A model generated the notes under the pieces. That model saw only the letters and a program-made list of their open reading frames with translations, ran no database searches and was not told the DNA's origin. Of a stretch of DNA of 34,047 nucleotides, positions 18,212 through 26,169 are shown piece by piece. The stretch's first letter is position 1; every line of letters starts with the position of its first letter. Where the stretch lies: NCBI GenBank assembly GCA_958427895.1, contig CAUADW010000014.1, positions 1 through 34,047 of the forward strand. Reading direction: 5' to 3'. The position numbers and the translations under genes were made by a program. This stretch comes from an uncultured Collinsella sp. (GTDB lineage Bacteria > Actinomycetota > Coriobacteriia > Coriobacteriales > Coriobacteriaceae).

Positions 18212-18397
18212 CTACCATCCAGCTTGGCGACGAATACTTGCCCACGTGCCCTTCTTTGGTCGATCACCACCAGAGCCGTTCACGGTGATAACACGGTCAC
18301 CAGAAACGTACTTAGCATGACTACCGACTTGCGCGACCTTCACGAATCCATCGTGCTTGAGTAGGGCAATGATTTCCCGAAAGGTAGGAGGTTGCAT
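18212..18397 (-). CDS. hicA: HicA-family mRNA interferase toxin
   Basis: Small double-stranded-RNA-binding-fold toxin that cleaves mRNA when not held by HicB. The catalytic histidine is His27 in VGSHAKY; the N-terminal TFREIIALLKHDGF helix and the closing KKGTWASIRRQAG match the family. Length 61 residues, typical. A GAAAGAGG lies upstream of ATG at 18397. Both genes appear intact, so the pair is probably functional. It sits between prmC and the tsaC-like gene. Confidence 0.88.
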   Translation of the reverse strand: MQPPTFREIIALLKHDGFVKVAQVGSHAKYVSGDRVITVNGSGGDRPKKGTWASIRRQAGW

Positions 18398-18422
18398 GGG
18401 CCGACCTCTTTCAGCCGTCCTA

Positions 18423-18451
18423 ATTATAAACTATTTTATAATTTTTGCTAA
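18423..18451 (-). promoter_or_regulatory. hicA: hicAB promoter with palindromic operator
   Basis: On the minus strand TTAGCA (18451-18446), a 17-bp spacer and TATAAT (18428-18423) form a near-ideal promoter 25 nt before hicA. The spacer and -10 are covered by the inverted repeat ATTATAAA-ATAG-TTTATAAT (18442-18423), the natural place for autorepression by HicB. The AT-rich DNA stands out from the GC-rich surroundings. Confidence 0.78.
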
Positions 18452-18465
18452 CCAGTTAATAAATA

Positions 18466-19731
18466 TTACTGGCGCTGTTTGGGCTCGGTGACGATGGCTC
18501 GAACGATGCGGGGACGATCGGTGAGGTCGTGGACGATACGCACGTCCGAAAGGCCTGCCTGGCGACAGAGCTCGGCCGCGGCATCGAGGGCGCCCTCGTA
18601 GAGCTCGCAGGCAAACAGGCCGCCGGCGCGCAGCATGTAAGGCGCCGCATTGAGCAGGCGGCGGAAGATGTCCAGGCCGTCGGCACCGCCCTCGAGCGCC
18701 AAGTCGGGCTCAAAGTCCTTGACCTCGTGCGGCAGCGAGCGCATGACGCCGGTCGGGATGTAGGGCGGGTTGGAAACGAGCACGTCGAAGGTGCCCCACT
18801 CTTCGCGGGGAATGGAGCTCACCAGGTTGGTGAGACTAAAGGCAACCTCATCTGCCGTGAGGCCGAGCGCGTCGCGGTTTTTGGTGGCCAGATCGATGGC
18901 GCGCGGCTCGATATCGGTGGCGGTGCAGGTAACGTGGCCGCGGCGCTCCCAGGCAAGGGAGAGCGAGATGCAACCCGTGCCGCAGCCGACCTCGAGAACG
19001 CGGGCGATACGGGGCTCGGCTGGGGCAGGCGCAGCGGCATCCTGAGCCGAAGCCGTCTCCTGGCCGGCACCCTCGATGGCGATGCCGTATTCGTCGAGCT
19101 CGGGCTCGGGGGTTTCCATGGCCTCTGCTTCTGCCGCTTCGGCTTCTGCTGCCTGCGCGGCGGCTTCCTCGGCCTCGCGGTCGGCCAGTTCCTCGGCATA
19201 GGCACGGCTGCCCAGTACATCGCCGCCTAGCGCCGCCTCATCGGCAGCCGTCAGGTTAGCGGCACGGCGCTCGGCGGTCGCCCGTTCGTCTGCCAGCGCG
19301 GCCTCGGCCTTGCGTGCCTCCTCGACCTCATCGTTCCAAGGCAGCTCAACACGCTGACGGGCAGCAGCCTCGGGGCTCAGCACCTCGGCATCCAGATAAT
19401 TGAGGACTTCCTCGACGAGCATCTCGGTCTCGGGGCGCGGAATGAGCACACCGGGGGCGCACGCGACGTCGATCATGCGAAACTGCGTGCTGCCCGTGAT
19501 GTATTGCAGCGGCTCGCCCTTAGCGCGGCGGACAACGGCCGCATGCATGGTCTCGAGCTGGGCCGCGTTAAGCGTCTCGTCCATACGCATATATAGGTCA
19601 ATGCGCGCCAGGCCCGTGGCGGCGCACAGCAGCCACTCGGCAGAAAGACGGGGGTGCTCCTCGCCGCGCTCGGCCAGGTACTCCTTGGTCCACTCGAGAC
19701 AACGCTTGATGGTCCAGATCTCGTTTGCCAT
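18466..19731 (-). CDS. prmC: Peptide chain release factor N5-glutamine methyltransferase with a long acidic insert
   Basis: Methylates the GGQ glutamine of release factors RF1 and RF2. The N-terminal helical domain (1-112) ends in the typical GVLIPRPETEMLVEEVL; the SAM domain starts at about 241 with LEVGCGTGCISLSLA (246-260), and the substrate motif NPPY is at 321-324. Between them lie about 128 residues (113-240) rich in Ala and Glu that ordinary PrmC of about 280 residues lacks, making this protein 421 long. The insert begins DAEVLSPEAAARQ and ends APAPAEP; it is low-complexity and probably a helical or disordered linker. ATG at 19731 has GGAGG 6 nt upstream; the longer open frame to 19806 is not used. 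Its substrate gene prfA lies upstream. Confidence 0.9.
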   Translation of the reverse strand: MANEIWTIKRCLEWTKEYLAERGEEHPRLSAEWLLCAATGLARIDLYMRMDETLNAAQLETMHAAVVRRAKGEPLQYITGSTQFRMIDVACAPGVLIPRPETEMLVEEVLNYLDAEVLSPEAAARQRVELPWNDEVEEARKAEAALADERATAERRAANLTAADEAALGGDVLGSRAYAEELADREAEEAAAQAAEAEAAEAEAMETPEPELDEYGIAIEGAGQETASAQDAAAPAPAEPRIARVLEVGCGTGCISLSLAWERRGHVTCTATDIEPRAIDLATKNRDALGLTADEVAFSLTNLVSSIPREEWGTFDVLVSNPPYIPTGVMRSLPHEVKDFEPDLALEGGADGLDIFRRLLNAAPYMLRAGGLFACELYEGALDAAAELCRQAGLSDVRIVHDLTDRPRIVRAIVTEPKQRQ

Positions 19732-19978
19732 GGGGCCCTCCCCTCTTAAGCGCCGGACGGCGCGCGAATGTCGGAGCAGATTGTACGCGAGGCCAGCGCA
19801 TGGCAAGGGGCGATTGAAGGCGATTATCGAGAATCAGCCCAGAATTTTGCTTGGAACCCGCCTAAAATGTTCATTCGTCGACGTCTAAATCTGCATTCGT
19901 CAAGCTTTTGGCAAGGTTGCCCAAAACTGACCAATATCTAACCAAGAACTTGCCACATCGCTTGACGCACGACCCATC

Positions 19979-20012
19979 AAAAATCGCCCCGCGACTTCTT
20001 GGACGATTTTTT
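19979..20012. terminator. AT-ended hairpin in the prfA-prmC gap
   Basis: AAAAATCG (19979-19986) pairs with CGATTTTT (20004-20011) around a 17-nt loop. Both strands end in a T run, so it could end transcripts from either side. No gene lies close to it. Confidence 0.35.
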
Positions 20013-20107
20013 GAGCATTATTTTGGTAATCGACCGACGCTTTAAGCAGGTAAATGGCCCATAGGCTACCAAGTCAGCCCAAATAAACCAACATAGCAAT
20101 TTCCCAA

Positions 20108-20195
20108 AATGATCCGTAGGGGACGGAGGAAAACGGATCACTGGCACCGCATCGATGCAGAATGATCCGTTTTCCTCCGTCCCCAAGGGATCATT
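20108..20195. repeat. Large inverted repeat with nested palindrome
   Basis: Arms of 33 nt (20108-20140 and 20163-20195) match at 31 positions. Each contains TGATCC, GGACGGAGGAAAAC or their complements. The 22-nt loop holds the perfect palindrome GCATCGATGC. A relative of the right arm (29 of 33 identical) lies inside the M20 peptidase gene at 21887-21919. Confidence 0.9.
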
Positions 20196-20215
20196 CAAGT
20201 GCCAACCAAGATAAC

Positions 20216-20379
20216 GCCGATGTCTTGACAATGCCAGCGAGCGGGTCGCATTTGAGACAAGGTGACGTGAAACGAAAGGGCGCTGACCTTCTGGTCGCGC
20301 CCTTGAAGTTGAACGTCAGATTGTCCAAATGCGGCCCGCGCAGCGTCGGCTGGTCCGCCGTTCGGTAGAACGGCGGAAC
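20216..20379. repeat. Structured intergenic element, copy B
   Basis: The clearest copy. P1: GCCGATGT (20216-20223) with GCGTCGGC (20343-20350). P2: 20241-20260 with 20321-20339, a near-perfect 19-bp stem with one bulged A. P3: TGACGT (20263-20268) with ACGTCA (20313-20318). P4: AAGGGCGC (20276-20283) with GCGCCCTT (20297-20304), capped by GACC-TTCT-GGTC with a bulged T. P5: CCGCCGTT (20355-20362) with AACGGCGG (20369-20376) around CGGTAG. The last base precedes the prfA stop codon (20380-20382). Stem sequences differ from the other copies, yet pairing is kept. Confidence 0.85.
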
Positions 20380-21447
20380 CTACACAGCCTGTGCCAGCTT
20401 CTCGGCTCGCTCGGCGGCGGCGAGCGCCTCGATGACGGTGCCGAGCTGATCGCCCAGAAGGACGCCGTTGTAGGTGGAGTTGAAACCGATGCGGTGATCG
20501 GTCACGCGGTCCTGGGGCTGGTTGTAGGTACGGATCTTCTCGGAACGGTTGCCGTGGCCGATCTGGCTCTGGCGCTCGGCACCGAGCTCGGCCTGCTGCT
20601 TCTCGAGTTCCATCTCGTACAGACGGGCGCGCAGCATCTGCATGCAGACCTCGCGGTTCTGGATCTGGGAACGCTGCTCCTGCGACTGCACCACGGTGTT
20701 GGTGGGCAGGTGGGTGATGCGCACGGCGGAGTAGGTGGTGTTAACGCACTGACCGCCAGGGCCGGAGGCGCAGTAGGTGTCGATGCGCAGGTCGGACTGG
20801 TTGATCTGGACGTCGATCTCCTCGGCCTCGGGAAGTACGGCGACGGTAGCCGTGGAGGTCTGAATGCGGCCCTGGGACTCAGTCTTGGGAACGCGCTGGA
20901 CGCGGTGCACGCCGGACTCGAACTTCATGACGGAGTAGACGCGGTCGCCCTCGACCTTGAACTCGATGGACTTAAAGCCACCGGCCTCGCTGGGGCTGGA
21001 ATCGAGCACGGTAGTCTTCCAGCCGCGCGACTCGCAAAAGCGCTGGTACATCTTGTACAGATCGCCGGCGAAGATGGCCGCCTCGTCGCCACCGGCGGCG
21101 GAGCGGATCTCGACGATGGTGTTCTTGTCGTCGTTGGGGTCGCTCGGGATGAGCATGTACTTGATGTCTTCCTCGAGCTGGGGAAGCTTGGCCTCGTTTT
21201 CGGAGATGTCCATCTGGAGCATCTCCTTCTCATCGGCATCGGTGGTATCGTGCAGCATTTCCTTGGCAGCCTCGATGTCATCGAGCGCGCCGATGTACTC
21301 GCGCGAGGCGGCAATGAGGTCGGACTGGTGCGCGTACTCCTTGTTGAGACGCGTGAACTCCTTGATATCGGAGGCGACGGCCGGGTCGGAAAGCTTCTTC
21401 TCGAGCTCCTCGTAGGCCTTGATGATCTTTTCGAGCTTGTCGCGCAT
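20380..21447 (-). CDS. prfA: Peptide chain release factor 1
   Basis: Recognises UAA and UAG stop codons and releases the finished protein. Stop-reading motif PxT is Pro187-Lys-Thr189 in RVPKTESQGR; the hydrolysis motif GGQ is at 231-233 in SGPGGQCVNTT. The residue after the Gln is Cys, where many family members have His or Ser. Residues 1-100 form the acidic N-terminal helical domain. Length 355, normal. ATG at 21447 has AAGGAG 6 nt upstream; the open frame runs on to 21621 without support. Structured element copy B begins directly after its stop. Its modifying enzyme prmC lies downstream across a repeat-filled gap. Confidence 0.96.
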   Translation of the reverse strand: MRDKLEKIIKAYEELEKKLSDPAVASDIKEFTRLNKEYAHQSDLIAASREYIGALDDIEAAKEMLHDTTDADEKEMLQMDISENEAKLPQLEEDIKYMLIPSDPNDDKNTIVEIRSAAGGDEAAIFAGDLYKMYQRFCESRGWKTTVLDSSPSEAGGFKSIEFKVEGDRVYSVMKFESGVHRVQRVPKTESQGRIQTSTATVAVLPEAEEIDVQINQSDLRIDTYCASGPGGQCVNTTYSAVRITHLPTNTVVQSQEQRSQIQNREVCMQMLRARLYEMELEKQQAELGAERQSQIGHGNRSEKIRTYNQPQDRVTDHRIGFNSTYNGVLLGDQLGTVIEALAAAERAEKLAQAV

Positions 21448-21641
21448 GACGGACTCCTTTATATGCGTGAAGGCGAAAATCGGCAGAATTGATGGGGCGC
21501 GGGGCGCCGCTGCGGGGGTAAGTCCAGCTAGAGCATGTCGATCTTCAGATACATGCGCATCCCTTCGCGTATGGGGTACATAGTTGCGGTCTAACCCATA
21601 TATGATAGCGTGCGCAGGCAAACCTGCATATAACCCGCACG

Positions 21642-21676
21642 GAATCCGACAAAGGGACAGTCCCTTTGTCGGATTC
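21642..21676. repeat. GACAAAGGGAC-type palindrome at the M20 peptidase stop
   Basis: AATCCGACAAAGGGAC (21643-21658) and its exact reverse complement (21660-21675) flank a single base; the match extends one more pair into the first base of the stop codon complement at 21676. In the minus transcript the hairpin would follow the stop at once. It has relatives at 28368-28400, 30334-30366 and 31882-31914. Confidence 0.9.
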
Positions 21677-23091
21677 TAAAGCGTATGGAGTAGGGCGATG
21701 AGGAAGCGAACACCCTGGAGGTAGGCGCGGCGGGTAATGCGCTCGTTGGTGCCGTGGACGCCTCGGTCGCACTCGTCATCATCGACCACAAAGGCCGAGA
21801 AGCGAATGCACTCAGGGCAAATGTGCTGGTAGTTGGCAGCGTCGGTCGCACCGATCACGGTCGAGGGCACAATTGCCACTGGCTCGAATGATCCGTTTTC
21901 CTCCATCCCCTTTGGATCACGGAAATAGCGGACGGCGATGGAGCGAACCGCCTCGAGACCGGGACCACCGATGCGCGGGGACGGCGAGGGTTCGGAGCTG
22001 CCGGGGCCCAGCTCCACTTTGACACGACCGGCAAGGTCCGCCCCGGCAACCGCCTCACGGCAGCGCGCCACAACGTCGGCCACGCTCGTGCCCTCGAGCA
22101 TGCGGAAGTTAATGTTGGCCCACATATCCTGCGGCATTACGTTGGCGCCGGTGCTGCCACCCTCGATCTGCGTGGGCGCGCAGGTGGTCGTCACCAGCGG
22201 ATAGAGCTTTTTGCTGGCGAGGCAATCGCGGACAATGGCATCCCCGTTGGCGGCAATTTCATCGGCCGTGTAGAGCCCCAACTCGACGAGTTGGGCGGCA
22301 AGCAAGTCGGTCACGCGCGTCGGCCACTCGATATCGCAGATTGCGGTGATGGCACGGCTGAGCACCTCGAGTGAAGTGCCCCCGTAGGGGTTGGAGGAAT
22401 GCCCGCCCTCGCTACGCGTCCTCAACACGATATCGGCGTAGCCCTTCTCCGCGAGATCGGCATGCATAAGCCAGCCCTCGCCCGCGCCGTACTCGGCAGC
22501 CGGAACGATGCGGTAGTCGCCCTCGTCGATCAGGTACTCAAGCTCAATGCCGCGCTCTTCGAGCACGCGGCCGATGGCACCCGCACCGAACTGCGTGGTT
22601 TCCTCGTCCTGGCCAAAAGCCAGCAGCAGGGTGCGCTCGTGCTCCCAGCCGTGTGCGAGCGCATACTCAACCGCCTCGAGAATGCCTGCGACCTGGTCTT
22701 TCATATCGATGGCGCCGCGACCCCAAATGTAGGTGTCGTCCACATGTCCGCTAAAGGGGACATGCGTCCAGTCAGCCTCGGTGCCGGGTACCACGGGAAC
22801 CACGTCCATGTGGCCCATGAGCATGACGGGTTTGAGGGCAGGGTCGGAACCGCTAAGCGTCACCAATAGCGAATGGTCGATAAGCTCGACCTTACCCGCC
22901 GTAAATACGTGCGGCCAAGCCTGCTGCATATACGCGCGCAGGTCGTCGAACGGCTGCCAGTTCACCGCCTCGGCATCCATACTCGAGATGGTCGGAAACG
23001 ACAGCACGCGGCCCAGGCGCTCGCACGCACCAGCCTCGTCCAGATCGGCAAAATCATCCTCATGCGCAAAAAAGCGCCAAACCTCGGCCAT
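21676..23091 (-). CDS. M20-family metallopeptidase (carboxypeptidase-like) with a repeat-derived insert
   Basis: Two-zinc exopeptidase or deacylase of the ArgE/DapE/CPS1 group; the substrate is unknown. Ligands: His94 and Asp96 in MGHMDVVPV, Asp129 in GAIDMKDQ, Glu163/Glu164 in GQDEETTQ, Glu190 in LIDEGD and a late His in RGVHGTNE. The lid domain begins near the EGGHSSNP stretch. Residues 392-402 (DPKGMEENGSF) sit just before the conserved VPSTVIGATDAANYQ; they are encoded by DNA that matches the intergenic palindrome at 20161-20193 and appear to be extra. Length 471. ATG at 23091 has AAAGGA 5 nt upstream. The stop is abutted by another palindrome. It follows the amino-acid ABC operon. Confidence 0.9.
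   Translation of the reverse strand: MAEVWRFFAHEDDFADLDEAGACERLGRVLSFPTISSMDAEAVNWQPFDDLRAYMQQAWPHVFTAGKVELIDHSLLVTLSGSDPALKPVMLMGHMDVVPVVPGTEADWTHVPFSGHVDDTYIWGRGAIDMKDQVAGILEAVEYALAHGWEHERTLLLAFGQDEETTQFGAGAIGRVLEERGIELEYLIDEGDYRIVPAAEYGAGEGWLMHADLAEKGYADIVLRTRSEGGHSSNPYGGTSLEVLSRAITAICDIEWPTRVTDLLAAQLVELGLYTADEIAANGDAIVRDCLASKKLYPLVTTTCAPTQIEGGSTGANVMPQDMWANINFRMLEGTSVADVVARCREAVAGADLAGRVKVELGPGSSEPSPSPRIGGPGLEAVRSIAVRYFRDPKGMEENGSFEPVAIVPSTVIGATDAANYQHICPECIRFSAFVVDDDECDRGVHGTNERITRRAYLQGVRFLIALLHTL
21887..21919. repeat. Palindromic repeat inside the M20 peptidase gene
   Basis: Thirty-three bases bounded by TGATCC and GGATCA match the repeat arm at 20161-20193 at 29 positions. The reading frame runs through without a stop, giving residues 392-402. 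It is the only coding copy I found in the window. Confidence 0.85.
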
Positions 23092-23115
23092 GACATCCTT
23101 TCGATTGTGACGACA

Positions 23116-23140
23116 AGGGCCGCCCCACCGGAGCGGCCCT
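23116..23140 (-). terminator. GC hairpin after the ABC transporter operon
   Basis: AGGGCCGC (23116-23123) pairs perfectly with GCGGCCCT (23133-23140) around a 9-nt loop, 24 nt after the ATPase stop and just before the M20 peptidase ribosome site. There is no T run, so termination may be partial and allow readthrough into the peptidase gene. Confidence 0.5.
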
Positions 23141-23163
23141 GCCACATAAGCGTTTGCGGTCGG

Positions 23164-23949
23164 TTATTTGTCCTCGAGATAACGCGAGAGGAACTCGCGC
23201 GTGCGCTGATGTTTGGGGTTGCCGAAGAGCTCGGCCGGCGCGGCATCCTCGAGCACCACGCCCTTGTCCATAAAGACCACGCGGTCGGACACCGTGCGGG
23301 CAAAGGCCATTTCGTGCGTGACGACGACCATGGTCATGCCGTCGGCAGCGAGCTTGCGCATGACCTCGAGCACCTCGCCCACGATCTCGGGGTCGAGTGC
23401 GGAGGTCGGCTCGTCGAACAGCATGATCTGCGGATTCATGCATAGGGCGCGCGCGATGGCCACGCGCTGTTTTTGACCACCGGACAGGCGACCCACGGCG
23501 GCGTGCGCGAACTTCTCGAGCCCCACACTCGTCAAATGCTCCATCGCGACCTTCTCGGCCTCGGCCTTGCTCATTTTTTTGAGCGTGACGGGCGCAAGCG
23601 TGCAGTTGTCGAGCACATCCATGTTGTTGAACAGGTTAAAGCCCTGGAACACCATGCCGATGTCCTCACGCAGCTTGTTAATGTTGCAGCGCTCGGCCGT
23701 GAGGTCCTGGCCGTGGAACCAGATGTGGCCCGCGTCCGGGGTCTCGAGCAGATTGAGGCAGCGCAGGAAGGTCGACTTGCCCGAGCCCGAGGCGCCGATA
23801 ATGGTGACGACCTCGCCGGGGTTAACGGACAGGTCGATGCCCTTGAGTACCTCGAGCGAGCCGAAGCTCTTGCGCAGGCCCTCGACGCGGACGAGCGGCT
23901 CATTGGTCTGTGCGGCGGCCGCAACGCCGGTAGTGGCGGTATCTGCCAT
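23164..23949 (-). CDS. Polar amino-acid ABC transporter ATP-binding protein
   Basis: Energises import through the neighbouring permease. Walker A GASGSGKST (52-60), Q-loop at Gln102, signature LSGGQKQR (155-162), Walker B MLFDE (176-180) and the switch His in VVTHEMAFA are intact. Closest in style to GlnQ/HisP proteins. Length 261 with about 20 extra N-terminal residues rich in Ala and Thr. ATG at 23949 has AGGAG upstream; the longer frame to 24024 would overlap the permease gene. Last gene of the binding protein-permease-ATPase operon. Confidence 0.94.
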   Translation of the reverse strand: MADTATTGVAAAAQTNEPLVRVEGLRKSFGSLEVLKGIDLSVNPGEVVTIIGASGSGKSTFLRCLNLLETPDAGHIWFHGQDLTAERCNINKLREDIGMVFQGFNLFNNMDVLDNCTLAPVTLKKMSKAEAEKVAMEHLTSVGLEKFAHAAVGRLSGGQKQRVAIARALCMNPQIMLFDEPTSALDPEIVGEVLEVMRKLAADGMTMVVVTHEMAFARTVSDRVVFMDKGVVLEDAAPAELFGNPKHQRTREFLSRYLEDK

Positions 23950-23971
23950 GATGATTCTCCTCGTCTTAAGC

Positions 23972-25120
23972 CTAGTTAGAGCTGGGCAGCGTGGCCGGAG
24001 CCTCGGCACCGAGCTTTTTGCCAAAGGCTTCGAGCAGGCGGCTCGCCACGAGCGTCAGGATCAGGTAGACCACGAGCGCCACGCAGTAGACCTCCATCTG
24101 GCGGTAGTACACGCCGGCGACCGTGGTAGTAGCGTACATAAGGTCGAACACGCCGATGACCGAGAGCACCGACGAATCCTTGATGTTGATGATGAGCTCG
24201 TTGGTGAGCGCCGGAATCGCATTTTTAATGCCCTGGGGGAACACGACTTTGCGCATGGCCTGCCACTGCGACAGGCCCAGCGATCGCGCCGCCTCGGCTT
24301 GGCCGGAATCGATGGACTCGATGCCGCCGCGCAGGACCTCCATCATGTAGGCGGTGGAGTTGAGCGAGATGGTGACGAGGCCGGCGGTGAAGGTGCTCCA
24401 GATCTGGTTGGCCTGGGCGGTCTCGAAGCCCATGCCGCGCAAAACGGTGAAGCCCGCGTAATAGATGAGCAGGCCCTGGACCATCATGGGCGTGCCGCGC
24501 ACGATGGTGGAGTAGACGGTCGCAAAGCCGCGGCCGATACTCTTAACGAAGCGCACCAGGTCGTTATCCACGCGGTCGAACGTCTGAATGCGTAGGAACA
24601 CGAAGAGCAGCGCCAGGAAGAATGCGATGACGGTGCCGAAGGTGGCAAGCGCGATGGTGATCTCGATACCGCGAATGAAGAAGTCCCCGCTCTTGTAGGT
24701 CATGTAGACCAGGCTCGACAAAAAGTCGCTGGGGTTGGAATCCGAGACAATGCTCACCTGCACCAGGTCGATAAACGACATGACGCAGCGGTCAATAAAG
24801 AAAACTGCCGCGATGGCGACCATGACGTAGCTGCCCAGGCGTGCGCCACGACGGCAGCGCTCGGATGCGAACGGCGACTTTTCGCGATAGTCGTTCCAGT
24901 GCATGAGCTTGGTGACCAGCGCCGCCGACGACACGACGAGCCAGGCCCAAAGGATTGCCCAGAGGCAGTCTTGGAAGATACCGGTGGGGGCCAAGAAGCT
25001 CAGCGGCGTGGGGTTGCGTTGGCTAAACGCCAGGCCGAGCGCCGCGATAACACTCGTGCCCAGGTATACATAACGGTGGTCGGCCTTGATAAAGGAGGCC
25101 AGGCGATTAATGGTTTTCAT
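23972..25120 (-). CDS. Polar amino-acid ABC transporter permease
   Basis: Inner-membrane permease of the HisM/GlnP type. The C-terminal half (about 165-370) is the transporter domain, with the EAA loop QAEAARSLGLSQWQAMRKVV that docks the ATPase and the ENTIKDSS-like NIKDSSVLSVIGV segment. Residues 1-160 add about four further membrane helices not found in minimal 220-residue permeases, giving 382 residues in total. Only one permease gene is present, so a homodimer is likely. Starts 9 nt after the binding-protein stop. Confidence 0.92.
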   Translation of the reverse strand: MKTINRLASFIKADHRYVYLGTSVIAALGLAFSQRNPTPLSFLAPTGIFQDCLWAILWAWLVVSSAALVTKLMHWNDYREKSPFASERCRRGARLGSYVMVAIAAVFFIDRCVMSFIDLVQVSIVSDSNPSDFLSSLVYMTYKSGDFFIRGIEITIALATFGTVIAFFLALLFVFLRIQTFDRVDNDLVRFVKSIGRGFATVYSTIVRGTPMMVQGLLIYYAGFTVLRGMGFETAQANQIWSTFTAGLVTISLNSTAYMMEVLRGGIESIDSGQAEAARSLGLSQWQAMRKVVFPQGIKNAIPALTNELIINIKDSSVLSVIGVFDLMYATTTVAGVYYRQMEVYCVALVVYLILTLVASRLLEAFGKKLGAEAPATLPSSN

Positions 25121-25129
25121 GCTGCCTCC

Positions 25130-26056
25130 CTATGCCGGCTGACGGTCGAGGCACGCGTCCCACATTTGGTCGCGCTCCTCTTGGCTAATGCCCTTGAGTG
25201 TCTTGTCGATGAGCTTAAGCAGCTTGTCCGAGCCCTTGCGGCAACCGACATTTGCCGTGACCTCCTGCTTAAAGCCCTCGCCCTCGGCAAACTGGATGGG
25301 GACGATACCGGGATTTTGGGCCATATAGCCCTTCTCATTCTCGGTGTTGTAAGTCACGGCGTCGCAGGTGCCCTGCAGCAGATTCGAAAACACCGTGGGA
25401 ACCGAGTCGACCGGGTTTTTGTGGACAACGCCCGGGATCTCGTCGATGACGGTATCGAGCATGGTGTCCTTTTGCCCGAGCACCGTAGCGCCGCTAAAGT
25501 CGCTGAGCTTGGTCGCGTTTTGGTAGGGGGAACCCTCTTTTACGAACAGGCCAAAGTAGCCAATGAAGTACGGATCGGAAAAGCCGACGGACTCCTCGCG
25601 CTCGGGCGTGGCGCTCATGCCGGCAATGATGAGGTCGATCTGGCCGTTGTTGAGCGAATCGATAAGACCCGAGAAGCTCTGTTTGACGGCAACGGGCTCG
25701 CCGCCGAGGGCCTTGCAGACGATCTTGGCGATCTGCACGTCGTAACCATCGGCATAGGCGCCCTGCACGTTGTCGATGGGGATGGTGTACTCGCTGGCTT
25801 CGGAGACCTGCCAGTTGTACGGGGCGTAGGCCGCCTCCATGCCAATGCGGATCTTGTCCTTGCCGATCACGGAATCGGACAGGTCGTCGCGACCGCCGCC
25901 CGTCGTGGGCCGAACCACCTTGAGCGTTGACGGGCGCTGACAGCCGGCAAGCGCGCCGGCGACGACGGAAGCGCTCGCAGCGAGAGCGCTACCCAAAAAG
26001 ATGCGACGGCTGCATACCGGCTGTGGATGCGCGTCGCGTTGATGGGGAGAATGCAT
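25130..26056 (-). CDS. Amino-acid ABC transporter substrate-binding lipoprotein
   Basis: Extracellular solute-binding protein of family 3 feeding the adjacent permease. The N-terminus has twin arginines (CSRRIFLGS, Arg17-Arg18), a hydrophobic stretch and the lipobox LAGC with Cys39, so it may be a lipoprotein exported by Tat. The mature part has the family pattern IRIGMEAAYAPYNW and GYDVQIAKIVCKALG, and a DLIIAGMSATPEREE stretch. Ligand cannot be named. Length 308; ATG at 26056 with GGAAGG upstream. First gene of its operon. Confidence 0.93.
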   Translation of the reverse strand: MHSPHQRDAHPQPVCSRRIFLGSALAASASVVAGALAGCQRPSTLKVVRPTTGGGRDDLSDSVIGKDKIRIGMEAAYAPYNWQVSEASEYTIPIDNVQGAYADGYDVQIAKIVCKALGGEPVAVKQSFSGLIDSLNNGQIDLIIAGMSATPEREESVGFSDPYFIGYFGLFVKEGSPYQNATKLSDFSGATVLGQKDTMLDTVIDEIPGVVHKNPVDSVPTVFSNLLQGTCDAVTYNTENEKGYMAQNPGIVPIQFAEGEGFKQEVTANVGCRKGSDKLLKLIDKTLKGISQEERDQMWDACLDRQPA

Positions 26057-26169
26057 AATCTGCCTTCCCTGTTGAATCGTATGCTGACGACTTAACAGGA
26101 TATACGCCAGCAACTAGCAGCGCAGCACAAGCTCGAAAAATTAATAGACACGCGGTAGTCATTGGGGAC

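Larger units (their letters stand above)
19732..20379. other. Gene-free stretch between prmC and prfA
   Basis: This 648-nt stretch holds, from left to right, an unassigned region with low coding likeness (19732-19978), a weak bidirectional hairpin (19979-20012), a large inverted repeat (20108-20195) and structured element copy B (20216-20379). An 84-codon minus frame across it is formed largely by the inverted repeat and is not a credible gene. Confidence 0.65.

Noticed and set aside
19977..20231. An 84-codon minus-strand frame between prmC and prfA
   Set aside because: Much of it is encoded by the inverted repeat at 20108-20195 and it lacks a ribosome site.
20329..21492. A 387-codon plus-strand frame opposite prfA
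   Set aside because: Antisense of a certain gene; the frame also runs through copy B of the structured repeat.
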